A DNA stretch of 39,022 nucleotides from Sphaerospermopsis aphanizomenoides BCCUSP55 (GTDB taxonomy: Bacteria; Cyanobacteriota; Cyanobacteriia; Cyanobacteriales; Nostocaceae). The translations under genes were made by a program, and so were the position numbers. The DNA lies in NCBI RefSeq assembly GCF_001586785.1, contig NZ_LUFH02000057.1, positions 1 to 39,022 on the forward strand, given 5' to 3'. Below the pieces are notes generated by a model that made no database searches, was not told the DNA's origin, and saw only the letters and a list, made by a program, of their open reading frames with translations. Below, in pieces: positions 10,301 to 18,136 of this stretch (positions within the stretch are counted from its first letter, which is position 1; each line of letters opens with the position of its first letter).

Positions 10301-11548
10301 TTACGAAATTCTCGTAAAGATGGCAGTCTCTTCTGGCATGAGTTCAATATTTCTCCTGTCTATGATACAGATGGTTGCCTAACTCACTACATTGGTATTC
10401 TCACGGATATCACTCAACGCAAGCAAGCAGAAACAGCATTACTTGTTACCCAACAACGTCTACAATATTTACTCGCCGCTAGTCCAGCTATAATTTATAC
10501 TAGTAAACACACGAAAAGTTCTGGTATTGTCTTTATCAGTGATAATGTCAAAGGTATGATAGGCTACGAAGCACAAGAATTTATCCAAGATTCTAGCTTT
10601 TGGTATAGTCACATCCACCCGGAAGATGCACCAACTGTACTAGCAGAACTATCACAGGTATTAGAGCAAAAACATTATAGTTTAGAATATCGGTTTTTAC
10701 ACGCAGATGGTACTTATCGTTGGATATACGATCAAGGTAAGGTAGTCTGGGATGAAACTGGCAACCCAATAGAATTGGTTGGTTACTGTGCTGATATTAG
10801 CAGTCGCAAACAATTGGAGCAAGAACTCAGAACTGCACTAGAGAAAGAAAAAGAACTCAATGAGTTGAAATCTCGTTTTATTTCCATGACTTCCCACGAA
10901 TTTCGTACCCCTTTAAGTACCATTCTGTCTTCTGCGGAGTTGCTAGAACACTACCATCAGCGATGGACTCCAGAAAAACAACTAACTCATCTACGACGAA
11001 TTCAAATTGCTGTCCATAGGATGACAGAAATGCTAGATGATATCTTGGTAATTGGCAAGGCAGAAGCAGGAAAACTAGAATATAAACCCTTATATTTTGA
11101 TTTGGTGGAATATTGCCGTCAATTAGTAGAAGAAGTTCAGTTGAATTTGAAAAGTCAACGCTTGATCTCTTTTAGCAGTCAATCTGAATCTATATCCTGC
11201 TATATGGATAACAAATTATTAGGATATATTCTCAGTAATTTGCTCTCAAATGCACTCAAATATTCTGCTGATGGCAGTTTAGTTAGATTTACACTCGCTT
11301 GTGAAGATGAACAAGCAGTATTTGAAATTCAAGATCAGGGAATAGGTATTCCTGAAGAAGACCTACCTCGTTTATTTGAATCTTTCCATCGTGCTAATAA
11401 TGTCGGTAATATTTTAGGAACTGGATTAGGATTAGCAATTGTAAAAAAGTGTGTAGATATTCACCAAGGCCAAATTTCTTTAATTAGCAAGCTCGGCATA
11501 GGTACACAATTTACTGTTAAACTACCCTTAAAAAAATATACAATATGA
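7379..11548 (+). CDS. Multi-PAS sensor histidine kinase with N-terminal CBS pair
   Basis: A 1389-residue soluble-looking hybrid sensor. In order: two CBS motifs over about the first 130 residues (ATG 7379 start), which often bind adenine nucleotides; eight consecutive PAS-PAC units, each closed by a block such as DITNRKQAQ, DIHDRVTAE, DITVRQQES, DITDRKLTE, DITERKLTE, DITQSRLIE, DITQRKQAE and DISSRKQLE; a HisKA domain with the phospho-accepting histidine in MTSHEFRTPL; and a HATPase_c domain (NLLSNALKYS, DQGIGIPEEDL, GTGLGLAIVKK). No membrane segment is obvious. A GTG at 7334 would add 15 residues; ATG 7379 is preferred because CBS similarity begins soon after. The stop overlaps the frame of the next gene, so kinase and EAL regulator are almost surely partners. 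Confidence 0.95.
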   Translation: MQVSPHYLVLQSLDSIIDRSPLTVAPETLVLDAITLMVERCQGVLVKSDCQLVGCLTQQDIMRLVAARTELKNTTIAEVMQTSMMKLNLPAIKSLTTVMPWLSQAQLVAIVDEQDQTVGVITPESICLALEVVEVLENQLLQSRQMLQLIMDTIPHSIFWKDINSVFLGCNRNFAKMVGFENPEDIIGKTDYDLVANQEQAEFYRAYDAAVMQTNQAQYQAITPKQQADGSQIWLETNKVPLHNTEGQVVGMLGTIEDITNRKQAQDALEKSEERFRFLAESIPQQVWIADADGNIEYINQRTLDDFGCTQDQVLSRQWIQWVHPDDLPNSINIWHQSLSTGTNYEVEFRLFQKASGIYRWHLGRALPLRDRQGKIVNWFGTNTDIHDRVTAETSLRASEERFRNLVEASSDWVWEVDENIVYTYVSPQVREILGYEPQQVLGKTPFELMPLEEAARVSKIFRSITASRQSFKYLENINVHQDGHLVVLETNGVPIFDVEGKFCGYRGIDRDITVRQQESAKLWETQQRLQAILDNLPAVMYLLDTENRYLLVNKQFEKISGINEEQIVGKSVYDIWPQEIAEKFAADNLAVITSGIYRENEEIAPHADGLHTYFSIKFPLKDTQGINYAICGISTDITDRKLTEQELRQSEEYFHLLVEGVKDYAIYMLDPNGRVMSWNSGAECITGYQAVEIVGRDFSCFFPPEDIANAIPKQQLEIAKLNSRCECESIFVRKDGSYFWANCILTPLSDDTGELRGYCKITRDITERKLTEKSLLRLQKAIESTSDGISIADISGQIIYVNPAFTEVFDYTGIELNSNGGLVATFRNVKVFETVFATVHRGESWHGEVSMQTRSGNYVQIYLRTDAIKDATEKIVYFVSIYTDITQSRLIEEGLRLRDRAIAASSNGIIIADITIPDGSITYVNPAFERMTGYTATEVIRQNFRLFLGADINQSALEQMRTAMQAGQDCTVMLRNSRKDGSLFWHEFNISPVYDTDGCLTHYIGILTDITQRKQAETALLVTQQRLQYLLAASPAIIYTSKHTKSSGIVFISDNVKGMIGYEAQEFIQDSSFWYSHIHPEDAPTVLAELSQVLEQKHYSLEYRFLHADGTYRWIYDQGKVVWDETGNPIELVGYCADISSRKQLEQELRTALEKEKELNELKSRFISMTSHEFRTPLSTILSSAELLEHYHQRWTPEKQLTHLRRIQIAVHRMTEMLDDILVIGKAEAGKLEYKPLYFDLVEYCRQLVEEVQLNLKSQRLISFSSQSESISCYMDNKLLGYILSNLLSNALKYSADGSLVRFTLACEDEQAVFEIQDQGIGIPEEDLPRLFESFHRANNVGNILGTGLGLAIVKKCVDIHQGQISLISKLGIGTQFTVKLPLKKYTI

Positions 11549-11556
11549 GGTTAATT

Positions 11557-12768
11557 ATGCCCAAAATTTTAGTCATAGAAGATGAAGAATCTGTCCGGGA
11601 AAACCTTGTAGATCTGTTGACAGCTGAAGAGTTTGAAACAGTTTCTGCCCATAATGGTAAAATAGGCTTAAATTTAGCTATTTCTCAGTTGCCTGATTTA
11701 ATCCTCTGTGACATGATGATGCCAGAAATGGATGGTTATGGAGTATTAACTGCATTAAGAAAAGAACCATTAACTGCAACTATTCCCTTTATTTTTTTGA
11801 CTGCAAAATCGGCAAAATCGGATTTTCGTCAAGGTATGGATTTGGGAGCAGATGATTACCTGACTAAGCCATTTACTCGTTCCGAATTATTAAGTGCGAT
11901 CAAGAATAAGTTAGAAAAGTATGCAAGCTTAAAAAAATATTTATCGGCACAGATGGCAGTTAACAAGTTAACTCCAAGAATGCAGTTGTTAGATAAAATT
12001 CTAAACCAAACAATTACAAAAGATGATTTTCAGGGCTGGGAAGTTTATTATCAACCGATTATTGATATTAATAGTGGTAAAATAATTGCAGCTGAGAGTT
12101 TATTGCGTTGGTATAGTGATGAATTAGGTCAGATTTCACCTGGAGAATTTATTCCTTTAGCCGAGAAAAATGGTTTAATCATTTCTATTGACAATTGGGT
12201 TTTAAAAAATGTCTGTCACCAAATGAGAGTTTGGCGCGATGCTGGGATTAAGCCTTTGACTGTCGCTGTTAATTTATCAGCAGTTGAATTTAATCAACCT
12301 GACTTAAGTGCTAAAATTATTAACTTGATAGAAAATAATAATTTAGATCCAAATTGTCTGGAAATTGAAGTTACTGAAAGCATGATTATGGATGATGTGC
12401 AGAGTGCGATCGCTATTATGAATGAATTACGATCACATGGGATTAAGATAGCAATTGATGATTTTGGTACAGGACAAGCTTCTTTAAACTACCTACATTT
12501 TTTTTCAGTTAACACAATCAAAATAGATCGCTCTTTTGTCCAAAATGTTGATCATGATTACCAAAAATCTGTCATTACTAAATCTTTAATAAAAATGGCT
12601 CATGAGCTAAATCTCAAGATTATTGCTGAAGGTGTAGAAACAGAAGCAGAGCTATCATTTTTAAGACAAAATAACTGTGATGCTATTCAAGGATTCATCT
12701 TCAGTCGTGCATTACCAACTCTAGAGTTTGAACAAGTTTTATTTGCTAATAAAACTTTATCTTTATAG
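11557..12768 (+). CDS. Response regulator with receiver and EAL domains (c-di-GMP phosphodiesterase)
   Basis: A 403-residue protein (start ATG 11557, with GAGG at 11547-11550 upstream; ATG 11545 is possible and would overlap the kinase stop). Residues 1-125 are a receiver domain: acidic pair DE near residue 10, phospho-acceptor D52 in CDMMMPEMDG, and the conserved lysine in LTKPFTRSE. Residues 145-400 are an EAL domain. Its name motif reads ESL (E180) instead of EAL, but the other active-site signatures are present: VNLSA, EVTES, DDFGTG, IKIDRSF, AEGVET and QGF. It is therefore probably an active c-di-GMP phosphodiesterase controlled by the upstream kinase. There is no GGDEF domain. The stop codon TAG lies inside a family A repeat, so the original C-terminus may have been different. 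Confidence 0.95.
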   Translation: MPKILVIEDEESVRENLVDLLTAEEFETVSAHNGKIGLNLAISQLPDLILCDMMMPEMDGYGVLTALRKEPLTATIPFIFLTAKSAKSDFRQGMDLGADDYLTKPFTRSELLSAIKNKLEKYASLKKYLSAQMAVNKLTPRMQLLDKILNQTITKDDFQGWEVYYQPIIDINSGKIIAAESLLRWYSDELGQISPGEFIPLAEKNGLIISIDNWVLKNVCHQMRVWRDAGIKPLTVAVNLSAVEFNQPDLSAKIINLIENNNLDPNCLEIEVTESMIMDDVQSAIAIMNELRSHGIKIAIDDFGTGQASLNYLHFFSVNTIKIDRSFVQNVDHDYQKSVITKSLIKMAHELNLKIIAEGVETEAELSFLRQNNCDAIQGFIFSRALPTLEFEQVLFANKTLSL

Positions 12769-12880
12769 GACTGGTATTTGATTTTTGAAATTATCTGTGT
12801 AGAGAGGGAACTCTTAACAGGGAACAGGGAACAGGGGAAGTGTACGGAGTGTTTTTCAAGAATCAAATATGATTACTATA
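12764..12880 (+). mobile_element. 117-bp MITE-like repeat, family A copy 2
   Basis: Inverted copy of 3090-3206, the same length, with imperfect terminal inverted repeats (TATAGGA...TATTTGATTTTTGAAA on the left; TTTCAAGAATCAAATA...ACTATA on the right). Its core carries three 'aacaggg' units. The left tip supplies the TAG stop codon of the EAL regulator gene. Confidence 0.8.
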
Positions 12881-12937
12881 TAAGCAATAGAGAATTAGGA
12901 TAAAATCATCTATTAACATAATGATGGAGAATTAATC

Positions 12938-13327
12938 ATGAGTCAACAAGAAAATGAGCTTAACACCAATCTCGAAAAATGTTCTCCCCATTCAGGTGAA
13001 CGTTATTGGGGTTATGTAGAAGTAATAGAAGAAGGAGAAAATTATCGAATTAGTCGGTTAGAAATTAAGCCACGACATAGAATTAAACCACAAATTCATT
13101 ATCATCGTCATGAACATTGGGTTGTAGTTTCTGGTGTAGCTAAGGTAACTTGTGGTGATGATGAGATTCTGCTGAATCGTAACCAGTCAACTTATGTCCC
13201 AGCAGCAACACTGCATAAAGTAGAAAATCCAGGTTCTATTCCTTTAGTGATTCTAGAAATTCAAAATGGTGAGTATTTGGGTGAAGATGATACAGAACGT
13301 CCTTTTGAACTCAATCCAGTGGCATGA
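12938..13327 (+). CDS. Cupin-domain protein (mannose-6-phosphate isomerase type II-like)
   Basis: A 129-residue single-domain cupin. It resembles the C-terminal cupin of type II phosphomannose isomerases: RYWGYVEVIEEGENYRISRL, then the metal-binding motif HYHRHEHWVVVSG and PAATLHKVENPGSIPLVILEIQ. The two histidine clusters could hold the metal. The nucleotidyltransferase domain usually fused to it is absent, so activity on mannose 6-phosphate is an inference from the family. ATG 12938 has a GGAG at about 12925-12928. The stop overlaps the start of ung by four bases (ATGA), so the two genes are translationally coupled. Confidence 0.88.
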   Translation: MSQQENELNTNLEKCSPHSGERYWGYVEVIEEGENYRISRLEIKPRHRIKPQIHYHRHEHWVVVSGVAKVTCGDDEILLNRNQSTYVPAATLHKVENPGSIPLVILEIQNGEYLGEDDTERPFELNPVA

Positions 13328-14004
13328 ATGATATCCAACTACCTAATTCCTGGCAAGCAGTTCTAGGTGCAGAATTGGAGAAACCGTACTTTGGTAAACT
13401 CCAAAATTTCTTGATGGAGGAAAGATTATCTGATCGTATTTATCCCTCAGAAAAAGAAGTTTTTTCTGCTTTTGAATTGACAGCTTATGAAGAGGTGAAT
13501 GTGTTGTTGTTGGGTCAAGATCCTTACCATAATGACAACCAAGCACATGGATTATGTTTTTCTGTTAAACCAGGAATTAAACCGCCTCCATCACTAATGA
13601 ATATTTTCAAAGAACTGAAGACAGATGTAGGTTTTGATATTCCCAATCATGGTTATTTGGTTGACTGGGCTAAACAGGGTATGCTGATGTTAAATGCAGT
13701 GTTGACGGTGAGAGCGCATACACCCAATTCTCACAAAAATAAAGGTTGGGAAACTTTCACAGATGCAGTAATTAATAAGGTCAATGAGAAAAGTGAGCCA
13801 GTTGTGTTTGTGTTGTGGGGTGGGTACGCACAAAAAAAGTTGAAATTGATTGATGTCAATCGGCATATTGTTATACAGTCAACTCATCCTTCACCACTTT
13901 CTGCACGCAATGGCTTTTTTGGTAGTAAGCCTTTTTCAGCTATTAATGCCGCTTTGCTGTCTTGTGGTAAACCGGAAATTGATTGGCAATTGCCAGATAT
14001 GTAA
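13324..14004 (+). CDS. ung: Uracil-DNA glycosylase, family 1
   Basis: Removes uracil from DNA as the first step of base-excision repair. The 226-residue product has the normal length and all family 1 motifs: GQDPYH with the catalytic base D66, a GLCFS block, LNAVLTVR, and HPSPLS with H188. The start ATG overlaps the stop of the cupin gene (ATGA), which indicates co-translation even though the two functions are unrelated. Downstream, an STRR of 'caattatcaatt' type (14020-14050) separates it from the convergent HEAT-repeat gene. Confidence 0.97.
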   Translation: MNDIQLPNSWQAVLGAELEKPYFGKLQNFLMEERLSDRIYPSEKEVFSAFELTAYEEVNVLLLGQDPYHNDNQAHGLCFSVKPGIKPPPSLMNIFKELKTDVGFDIPNHGYLVDWAKQGMLMLNAVLTVRAHTPNSHKNKGWETFTDAVINKVNEKSEPVVFVLWGGYAQKKLKLIDVNRHIVIQSTHPSPLSARNGFFGSKPFSAINAALLSCGKPEIDWQLPDM

Positions 14005-14046
14005 GAGGGAGATATTACCCAATTATCAATTGTCAATTATCAATTA

Positions 14047-14805
14047 TCAAAACCAGCCTTCTTGTTCTAGGGTTTCAATCAATTGTAAACCACGAGGATC
14101 ACCGACTCCCAAGAGTGCGGCCTTGGCATCTTCTTTTACTCCCAAGTCTTTATCTTCCGCAAAGGCTTGAATTAGGGCATCTATGGCTGTAGCATAAACT
14201 ACGTTAGAAGGTAGTTCTTTGCAGAGTTGTCCTATAGACCAAGCGGAGTTACTACGAACTGCGGAGATTGGATCTTGAACTAGGGCTTCAATTAAGGGAG
14301 GTATTGCGCCTACAACGGCTTCATATCCCACTCCTGCCATCTGGGCTAGGGCGCTGGCTGCCCAAAGACGAACAGCAGAAATATCGGTTCTGAGGGCATC
14401 TGCGAGGGGAATTAAAGAACGGCGATCGCGGCAATTTCCTAAAGCCCAAACTACGCCTTTTCGCACATAACCATTAAAGTCACTGTTGAGTTGATTAATT
14501 AATGGTTGAACAGCATTTGGGCTAGGATTGCGGCCGATGGCATAAGCTGCACTGACTCGTACTAAAGGACAATCATCAGTTAGCAGATGAATAAGATGGG
14601 GTATTGCGGGTTCATATTCAATATCACAAAAAGCCCGTGCTGCTAACATTCGTTGCTGAGGCTGAGGATTTTCCAGTAGTGTCAGCATTAATTCGGGATC
14701 TGGTTTTGCTACTTCTGATTCAGCAGTAAGTGGTTCTATGTAGTCTAGGGGGCTTTCTAAATCCGCTTCATGATCAAGTAGGTTTATATCGTCTTCGTCG
14801 TACAT
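14047..14805 (-). CDS. HEAT-repeat (PBS-lyase-like repeat) protein
   Basis: A 252-residue alpha-solenoid protein. After an acidic N-terminus (MYDEDDINLLDHEADLES) come about five to six HEAT or PBS-lyase-type repeats, for example ALGNCRDRRSLIPLADALR, AVRLWAASALAQMAG and AVRSNSAWSIGQLCKEL. Such repeats bind proteins and occur in phycobilin lyases, but nothing here proves chromophore attachment. The C-terminal GDPRGLQLIETLEQEGWF is a typical final repeat. It is convergent with ung, and the stop lies next to an STRR. Confidence 0.85.
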   Translation of the reverse strand: MYDEDDINLLDHEADLESPLDYIEPLTAESEVAKPDPELMLTLLENPQPQQRMLAARAFCDIEYEPAIPHLIHLLTDDCPLVRVSAAYAIGRNPSPNAVQPLINQLNSDFNGYVRKGVVWALGNCRDRRSLIPLADALRTDISAVRLWAASALAQMAGVGYEAVVGAIPPLIEALVQDPISAVRSNSAWSIGQLCKELPSNVVYATAIDALIQAFAEDKDLGVKEDAKAALLGVGDPRGLQLIETLEQEGWF

Positions 14806-14893
14806 AATATTATTTTCAATAACAAGAAATTATATAGCAGCGGCTAGGGAAGCGGAGGAAGCGGAAGTCGAGAGCTGATCTATTGCCTCGTAC

Positions 14894-15409
14894 CTATTCC
14901 CTATGAAGTGATTTTATCATCCATAGGGATTGTGTTTGATAACCAAGCTGTTGATAAAGACTTAATGCGGGTGTGTTGGTTTGAAATACTTGTAGTCCGA
15001 TTTGGCGATCGCCTCTTTGTTTTGCCCAATTTTCTATATATTGCATCAAGGCTGTGCCAATTCCCCTACGACGATATGCTGGGACAACGTAGAGGAGGAA
15101 AATATGAGCATGACGACTGCCTGTAATTTGATCTATGGCGTTACCTACCCACAAACAAGCGATGGGGGAAAAAGTTTCTCCCCTGCTTCCTGCTCCCTGC
15201 TCCCTTGCCTCTTCATATACCCACCATAAAGGGGTATCAACGGAGAAATATTGCTCAACTGTACGGGCTAGGTGAGAAAAATCTTGATAGGGAAATATTT
15301 CCTGGTAAGTCCACTGCATGAACTTGACTAGGATGGCTCTATCTATAGTAGAACCTCGACGAATGTGGTAGCCAGGAAGAGGGAAGTTCAAAATTGGGGC
15401 ATTGGGCAT
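14894..15409 (-). CDS. GNAT family N-acetyltransferase
   Basis: A 171-residue acetyl-CoA-dependent N-acetyltransferase. The acetyl-CoA-binding motif A is clear (LLYVVPAYRRRGIGTALMQYIE), followed by NTPALSLYQQLGYQ, the usual motif B. The substrate cannot be told. Two oddities: ATG 15409 lies inside a (CCCAATG)n tandem repeat, so the first residues (MPNAPI) are repeat-derived; and residues 64-77 (EEAREQGAGSRGE) are encoded by another STRR at about 15172-15215, apparently an in-frame expansion in a surface loop between strands. Confidence 0.88.
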   Translation of the reverse strand: MPNAPILNFPLPGYHIRRGSTIDRAILVKFMQWTYQEIFPYQDFSHLARTVEQYFSVDTPLWWVYEEAREQGAGSRGETFSPIACLWVGNAIDQITGSRHAHIFLLYVVPAYRRRGIGTALMQYIENWAKQRGDRQIGLQVFQTNTPALSLYQQLGYQTQSLWMIKSLHRE

Positions 15410-15420
15410 TGGGCATTGGG
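15400..15420. repeat. STRR (CATTGGG)3 at the GNAT start
   Basis: Three perfect tandem heptamers. On the minus strand they read CCCAATG, so each unit offers an ATG and successive units shift the frame. The GNAT start codon uses one of them. Confidence 0.9.
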
Positions 15421-15471
15421 CAGAGGGGCTTCAGGGGCTTCAGGGGCAGGGGAGCAGAGGAGAAAATCAGT

Positions 15472-15504
15472 AATTACGAATTACGAATTACGAATTACGA
15501 ATTA
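15472..15504. repeat. STRR (AATTACG)4
   Basis: Four perfect AATTACG units and a partial fifth. The end of the 47-residue membrane protein gene lies inside it. Confidence 0.92.
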
Positions 15505-15631
15505 TCATCCCAATAGGTGCTGGTGCAGCCATGTCGGAGGGTAGGAAGATGCGGGCGCTGACTGCTACTAAGGCGACTATAAATACTAGGACGACTAGTA
15601 AGGGGGCGATATATTGACGAAAAATAGCCAT
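15488..15631 (-). CDS. Small single-pass membrane protein (47 aa)
   Basis: A short gene read from ATG 15631. The product begins MAIFRQYIAPLLVVLVFIVA, continues with a second hydrophobic stretch to about residue 30, then PSDMAAPAPIG. This is one transmembrane helix followed by a proline/alanine-rich tail, as in many small thylakoid proteins. It is not PsbX, PsbY, PsaM or PetM as far as I can recognise, so no symbol is given. The last residues (IRNS and the stop) are encoded by the AATTACG tandem repeat, so the true ancestral C-terminus was probably different. Confidence 0.65.
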   Translation of the reverse strand: MAIFRQYIAPLLVVLVFIVALVAVSARIFLPSDMAAPAPIGMIIRNS

Positions 15632-15735
15632 ATTTTGGTTTTTAGTTAGCTAGAGACTTTTGGAAAAATCTAGCTAAAAATTTGTGAAGTTTTCTTAATT
15701 TATTTTAGCGATTTTGGAGACAGGAAAACTCTAGG

Positions 15736-16137
15736 TTAACGCTGATCTCGATCTAAATCATCTAGAACTCTCTCACAATACCAGTTTTCTGGCATTCCGG
15801 GATAGTTCTGCTTGGCTTGCTCGATTAACCTTTCTGCTGCGGCCACATCACCAGATAATCTAGCAATGAGTCGGTTTTTCAAATAGTTACTGGTGATTTC
15901 TTCGTCTGTTTGGTTAGGTATGCTGGTTTTGAACTGTTGTGAGGGTTCACGTCGCAGCTGCCAAAATAAAACGTAGTAAAGTGTACCAAAAATTAAAACC
16001 AGGCTAATTGTTCCCAGGAGGGTGAGGAGGTTAAACCCTAGATATCCTAGAACTAGCTGGGAGAGTACATAGCCCAGTAATAGACCTGTGATGATGAGGA
16101 CAAATGTACCGACAAGAATAACTACTTGGTTCCCCAT
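15736..16137 (-). CDS. Conserved membrane protein of unknown function (133 aa)
   Basis: Two hydrophobic helices at residues 5-30 and 35-60 (VVILVGTFVLIITGLLLGYV; LLTLLGTISLVLIFGTLYYV), then a charged cytosolic region with IPNQTDEEITSNYLKNRLIARLSGDVAAAERLIEQAKQ and NWYCERVLDDLDRD. The tail reads like a helical, TPR-like pair conserved in cyanobacteria. Its start overlaps the end of the MFS permease gene by 16 bases, so the two are cotranscribed and probably coupled. Function unknown. Confidence 0.75.
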   Translation of the reverse strand: MGNQVVILVGTFVLIITGLLLGYVLSQLVLGYLGFNLLTLLGTISLVLIFGTLYYVLFWQLRREPSQQFKTSIPNQTDEEITSNYLKNRLIARLSGDVAAAERLIEQAKQNYPGMPENWYCERVLDDLDRDQR

Positions 16138-17627
16138 ATATCCTCTTCTTCAATTCCTGGTCTGGTGAGTGCTACTGGTTTTGAGTTCCAGGGGGCAGCT
16201 AGGGGCAATAGTAGCAATCCGGGAAGGGCTGCTACCATAGAGAGTAGGAAGAATGAAGGCCAGCCGGTGGCTTTTGCCCAATCTCCTGCGGGTGCGGAAA
16301 GAACGTCTCGACTTAAGGCCATGAGGCTAGAAAAGAGAGCAAATTGAGTGGTGGTGAAGTTGTGGCTGCATAGACTCATTAAATAAGCTACGGTTGCCAC
16401 GGTGACTAATCCGGCACTGGTATTTTCAATCATGATGGCGATCGCTAACATGGAATAATCTTTGCCGGTGATAGCTAGTGCATAATAACCCAAGTTGCTG
16501 AGTAATTGCAGTACACCAAATATCCAAAGGGCGCGATGGATGCCGATTCTGGACATTATTATCCCACCTAATATGACTCCCACGGTAGTAGCGACTAGGC
16601 CAATGATATAAACTGTGGCTAGTTCCTGGTTATCAAATCCTATTTGTTTGGCGAATAAATTGGCAGTAATACCGACTAGGGAGTCACCCAGTTTATAAAG
16701 AATGATAAATATGAGAATTGTCAATGATTTGGTAATGCCAAATTTTTCTAAAAATATTTGTAAAGGCAGAATCACTGCTTCTTGTAATGTTTGTGGTGTT
16801 AAATTCTGTTGTTGTTCATTGAGTTGAGGCTTAGGCAGAATTATTGATGCACTGATCCAAGTTATCAGTAATCCTCCTAATATCCAATAAAAGACTTTTA
16901 AGGGTATATATTCAGAAATTACACCACCCACTAAGCTGGTAATAATGGTGACGATAATTAAGAGAAATAGGACATCTTTAAATTTTAAGGATGTGTTATT
17001 TGTAGATATATTTTCTGGTTGCGGTTCTGCTGGAACATATAATGTTGTGAACACACCAATTAACATAAATCCTGCCATGACTGAATACACTAAATTCCAA
17101 GGCAGAAATCCTGCTAACCATGCCGCTAGGGAAAAGGCAATAAATAGGGCAATACGATAACCTAATACCCACAGAGAAGCACCTGTTTCAAATTCTAAAG
17201 GGTTTAAAATTTCTGTCCGGTAAGCATCTCCGGCGATGTCTTGGGTAGCACTGAAAAAGGCGATGACAAAAGATGTGATTGCCAAAATCATCAAAACTTG
17301 TGTGTTTTGGCTTGGTTGTTGCATTGCCATGAAACCTATAGCAATGACTAAAGCAAGTTGGGTAAAAAATAACCAACCCCGTCTTCCCCCTAAAAATGGA
17401 GGGGAAAATCGATCAATTAAGGGAGACCAAATAAATTTGAGGGAGTATGGTAAGCTAACTAATCCAAAAAGGGTAATTTTGGCAACGTCAACTTCGGCAT
17501 CTTTCATCCATAGTTGAAGTGTGCGGGTTGTGAGGAATAATGGCAAACCGGATGCAAAGCCTAGTAACAGCAAACCAGACATTTTTCGGCTTTGAAATGC
17601 CTGTCGCAGTGCTTGAATTTCTTTCAT
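16122..17627 (-). CDS. AmpG-like MFS permease
   Basis: A 501-residue major facilitator with about 12-14 hydrophobic segments. The N-terminal part (SGLLLLGFASGLPLFLTTRT, then LVSLPYSLKFIWSPLIDRF and TQDIAGDAYRTEIL) matches the AmpG muropeptide/beta-lactam-signalling permease family, which imports anhydromuropeptides during cell-wall recycling. Substrate identity is an inference. ATG 17627 is preferred: the frame extends 15 codons further to 17672, but that segment (SSIPYSLFPI) is encoded by a tattccc-type STRR. The middle loop is enlarged (about residues 215-300). It is followed by the 133-residue membrane protein gene. Confidence 0.85.
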   Translation of the reverse strand: MKEIQALRQAFQSRKMSGLLLLGFASGLPLFLTTRTLQLWMKDAEVDVAKITLFGLVSLPYSLKFIWSPLIDRFSPPFLGGRRGWLFFTQLALVIAIGFMAMQQPSQNTQVLMILAITSFVIAFFSATQDIAGDAYRTEILNPLEFETGASLWVLGYRIALFIAFSLAAWLAGFLPWNLVYSVMAGFMLIGVFTTLYVPAEPQPENISTNNTSLKFKDVLFLLIIVTIITSLVGGVISEYIPLKVFYWILGGLLITWISASIILPKPQLNEQQQNLTPQTLQEAVILPLQIFLEKFGITKSLTILIFIILYKLGDSLVGITANLFAKQIGFDNQELATVYIIGLVATTVGVILGGIIMSRIGIHRALWIFGVLQLLSNLGYYALAITGKDYSMLAIAIMIENTSAGLVTVATVAYLMSLCSHNFTTTQFALFSSLMALSRDVLSAPAGDWAKATGWPSFFLLSMVAALPGLLLLPLAAPWNSKPVALTRPGIEEEDIWGTK

Positions 17628-17700
17628 AATAGGAAATAGGGAATAGGGAATAGAGGAGACAAATAAAGTCAAAATTAAATGACTTTTGCCTCCGGTTAAG

Positions 17701-18099
17701 TCAGGAGGATTTTACTTTCTTTGTTGCTAGTTCGATTAAATCTTCAATTTTCTTAATATTTGGATCGCCCGCTAGATAACCAATACCCCGATGTAAGTGT
17801 AGGCGAAATTGGGTGATGAGGGTTTCTTTATCTGTGTCTAAGCCGTCGTTGTAACAGCGTTGTTTCAGGGCTAAAAGCAAGATATCAGCCATTTCTCCAC
17901 CAAATACGCGCCATGTCATTTCGACGTTGCTATATTGGGGAATGGGTACGGGGGTGGGTGCGGCTGGTTCAGCGAGGGAACGACAAAAAGCCCACCGACA
18001 TAGTATATTCCATTGTTCTATTTTGGTGTTGCGTTTGAGTTTCAGGAGTTGTTCTTTGGCTGTTTGGGAGAGTTTAATACGTTCTATTGGTGATTCCAT
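17701..18099 (-). CDS. dndE: DNA sulfur modification protein DndE
   Basis: A 132-residue DndE, a small DNA-binding subunit of the phosphorothioation complex DndCDE, which has affinity for nicked DNA. It shows the family layout: IERIKLSQTAKEQLLKLKRN, then NILCRWAFCRSL, WRVFGGEMADILLLALKQRC and FRLHLHRGIGYLAG. ATG 18099 is the only good start. It lies 37 bases after the end of dndD, the gap being an STRR (gattggtaattggtgattgg). It is the last gene of the dndC-uma2-dndD-dndE run. Confidence 0.95.
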   Translation of the reverse strand: MESPIERIKLSQTAKEQLLKLKRNTKIEQWNILCRWAFCRSLAEPAAPTPVPIPQYSNVEMTWRVFGGEMADILLLALKQRCYNDGLDTDKETLITQFRLHLHRGIGYLAGDPNIKKIEDLIELATKKVKSS

Positions 18100-18136
18100 T
18101 TTGGGTGATTGGTAATTGGTGATTGGTGATTACCCA

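Noticed and set aside
17628-17672. N-terminal extension of the MFS permease
   Set aside because: It is translated from a tattccc-type STRR; ATG 17627 fits the family.
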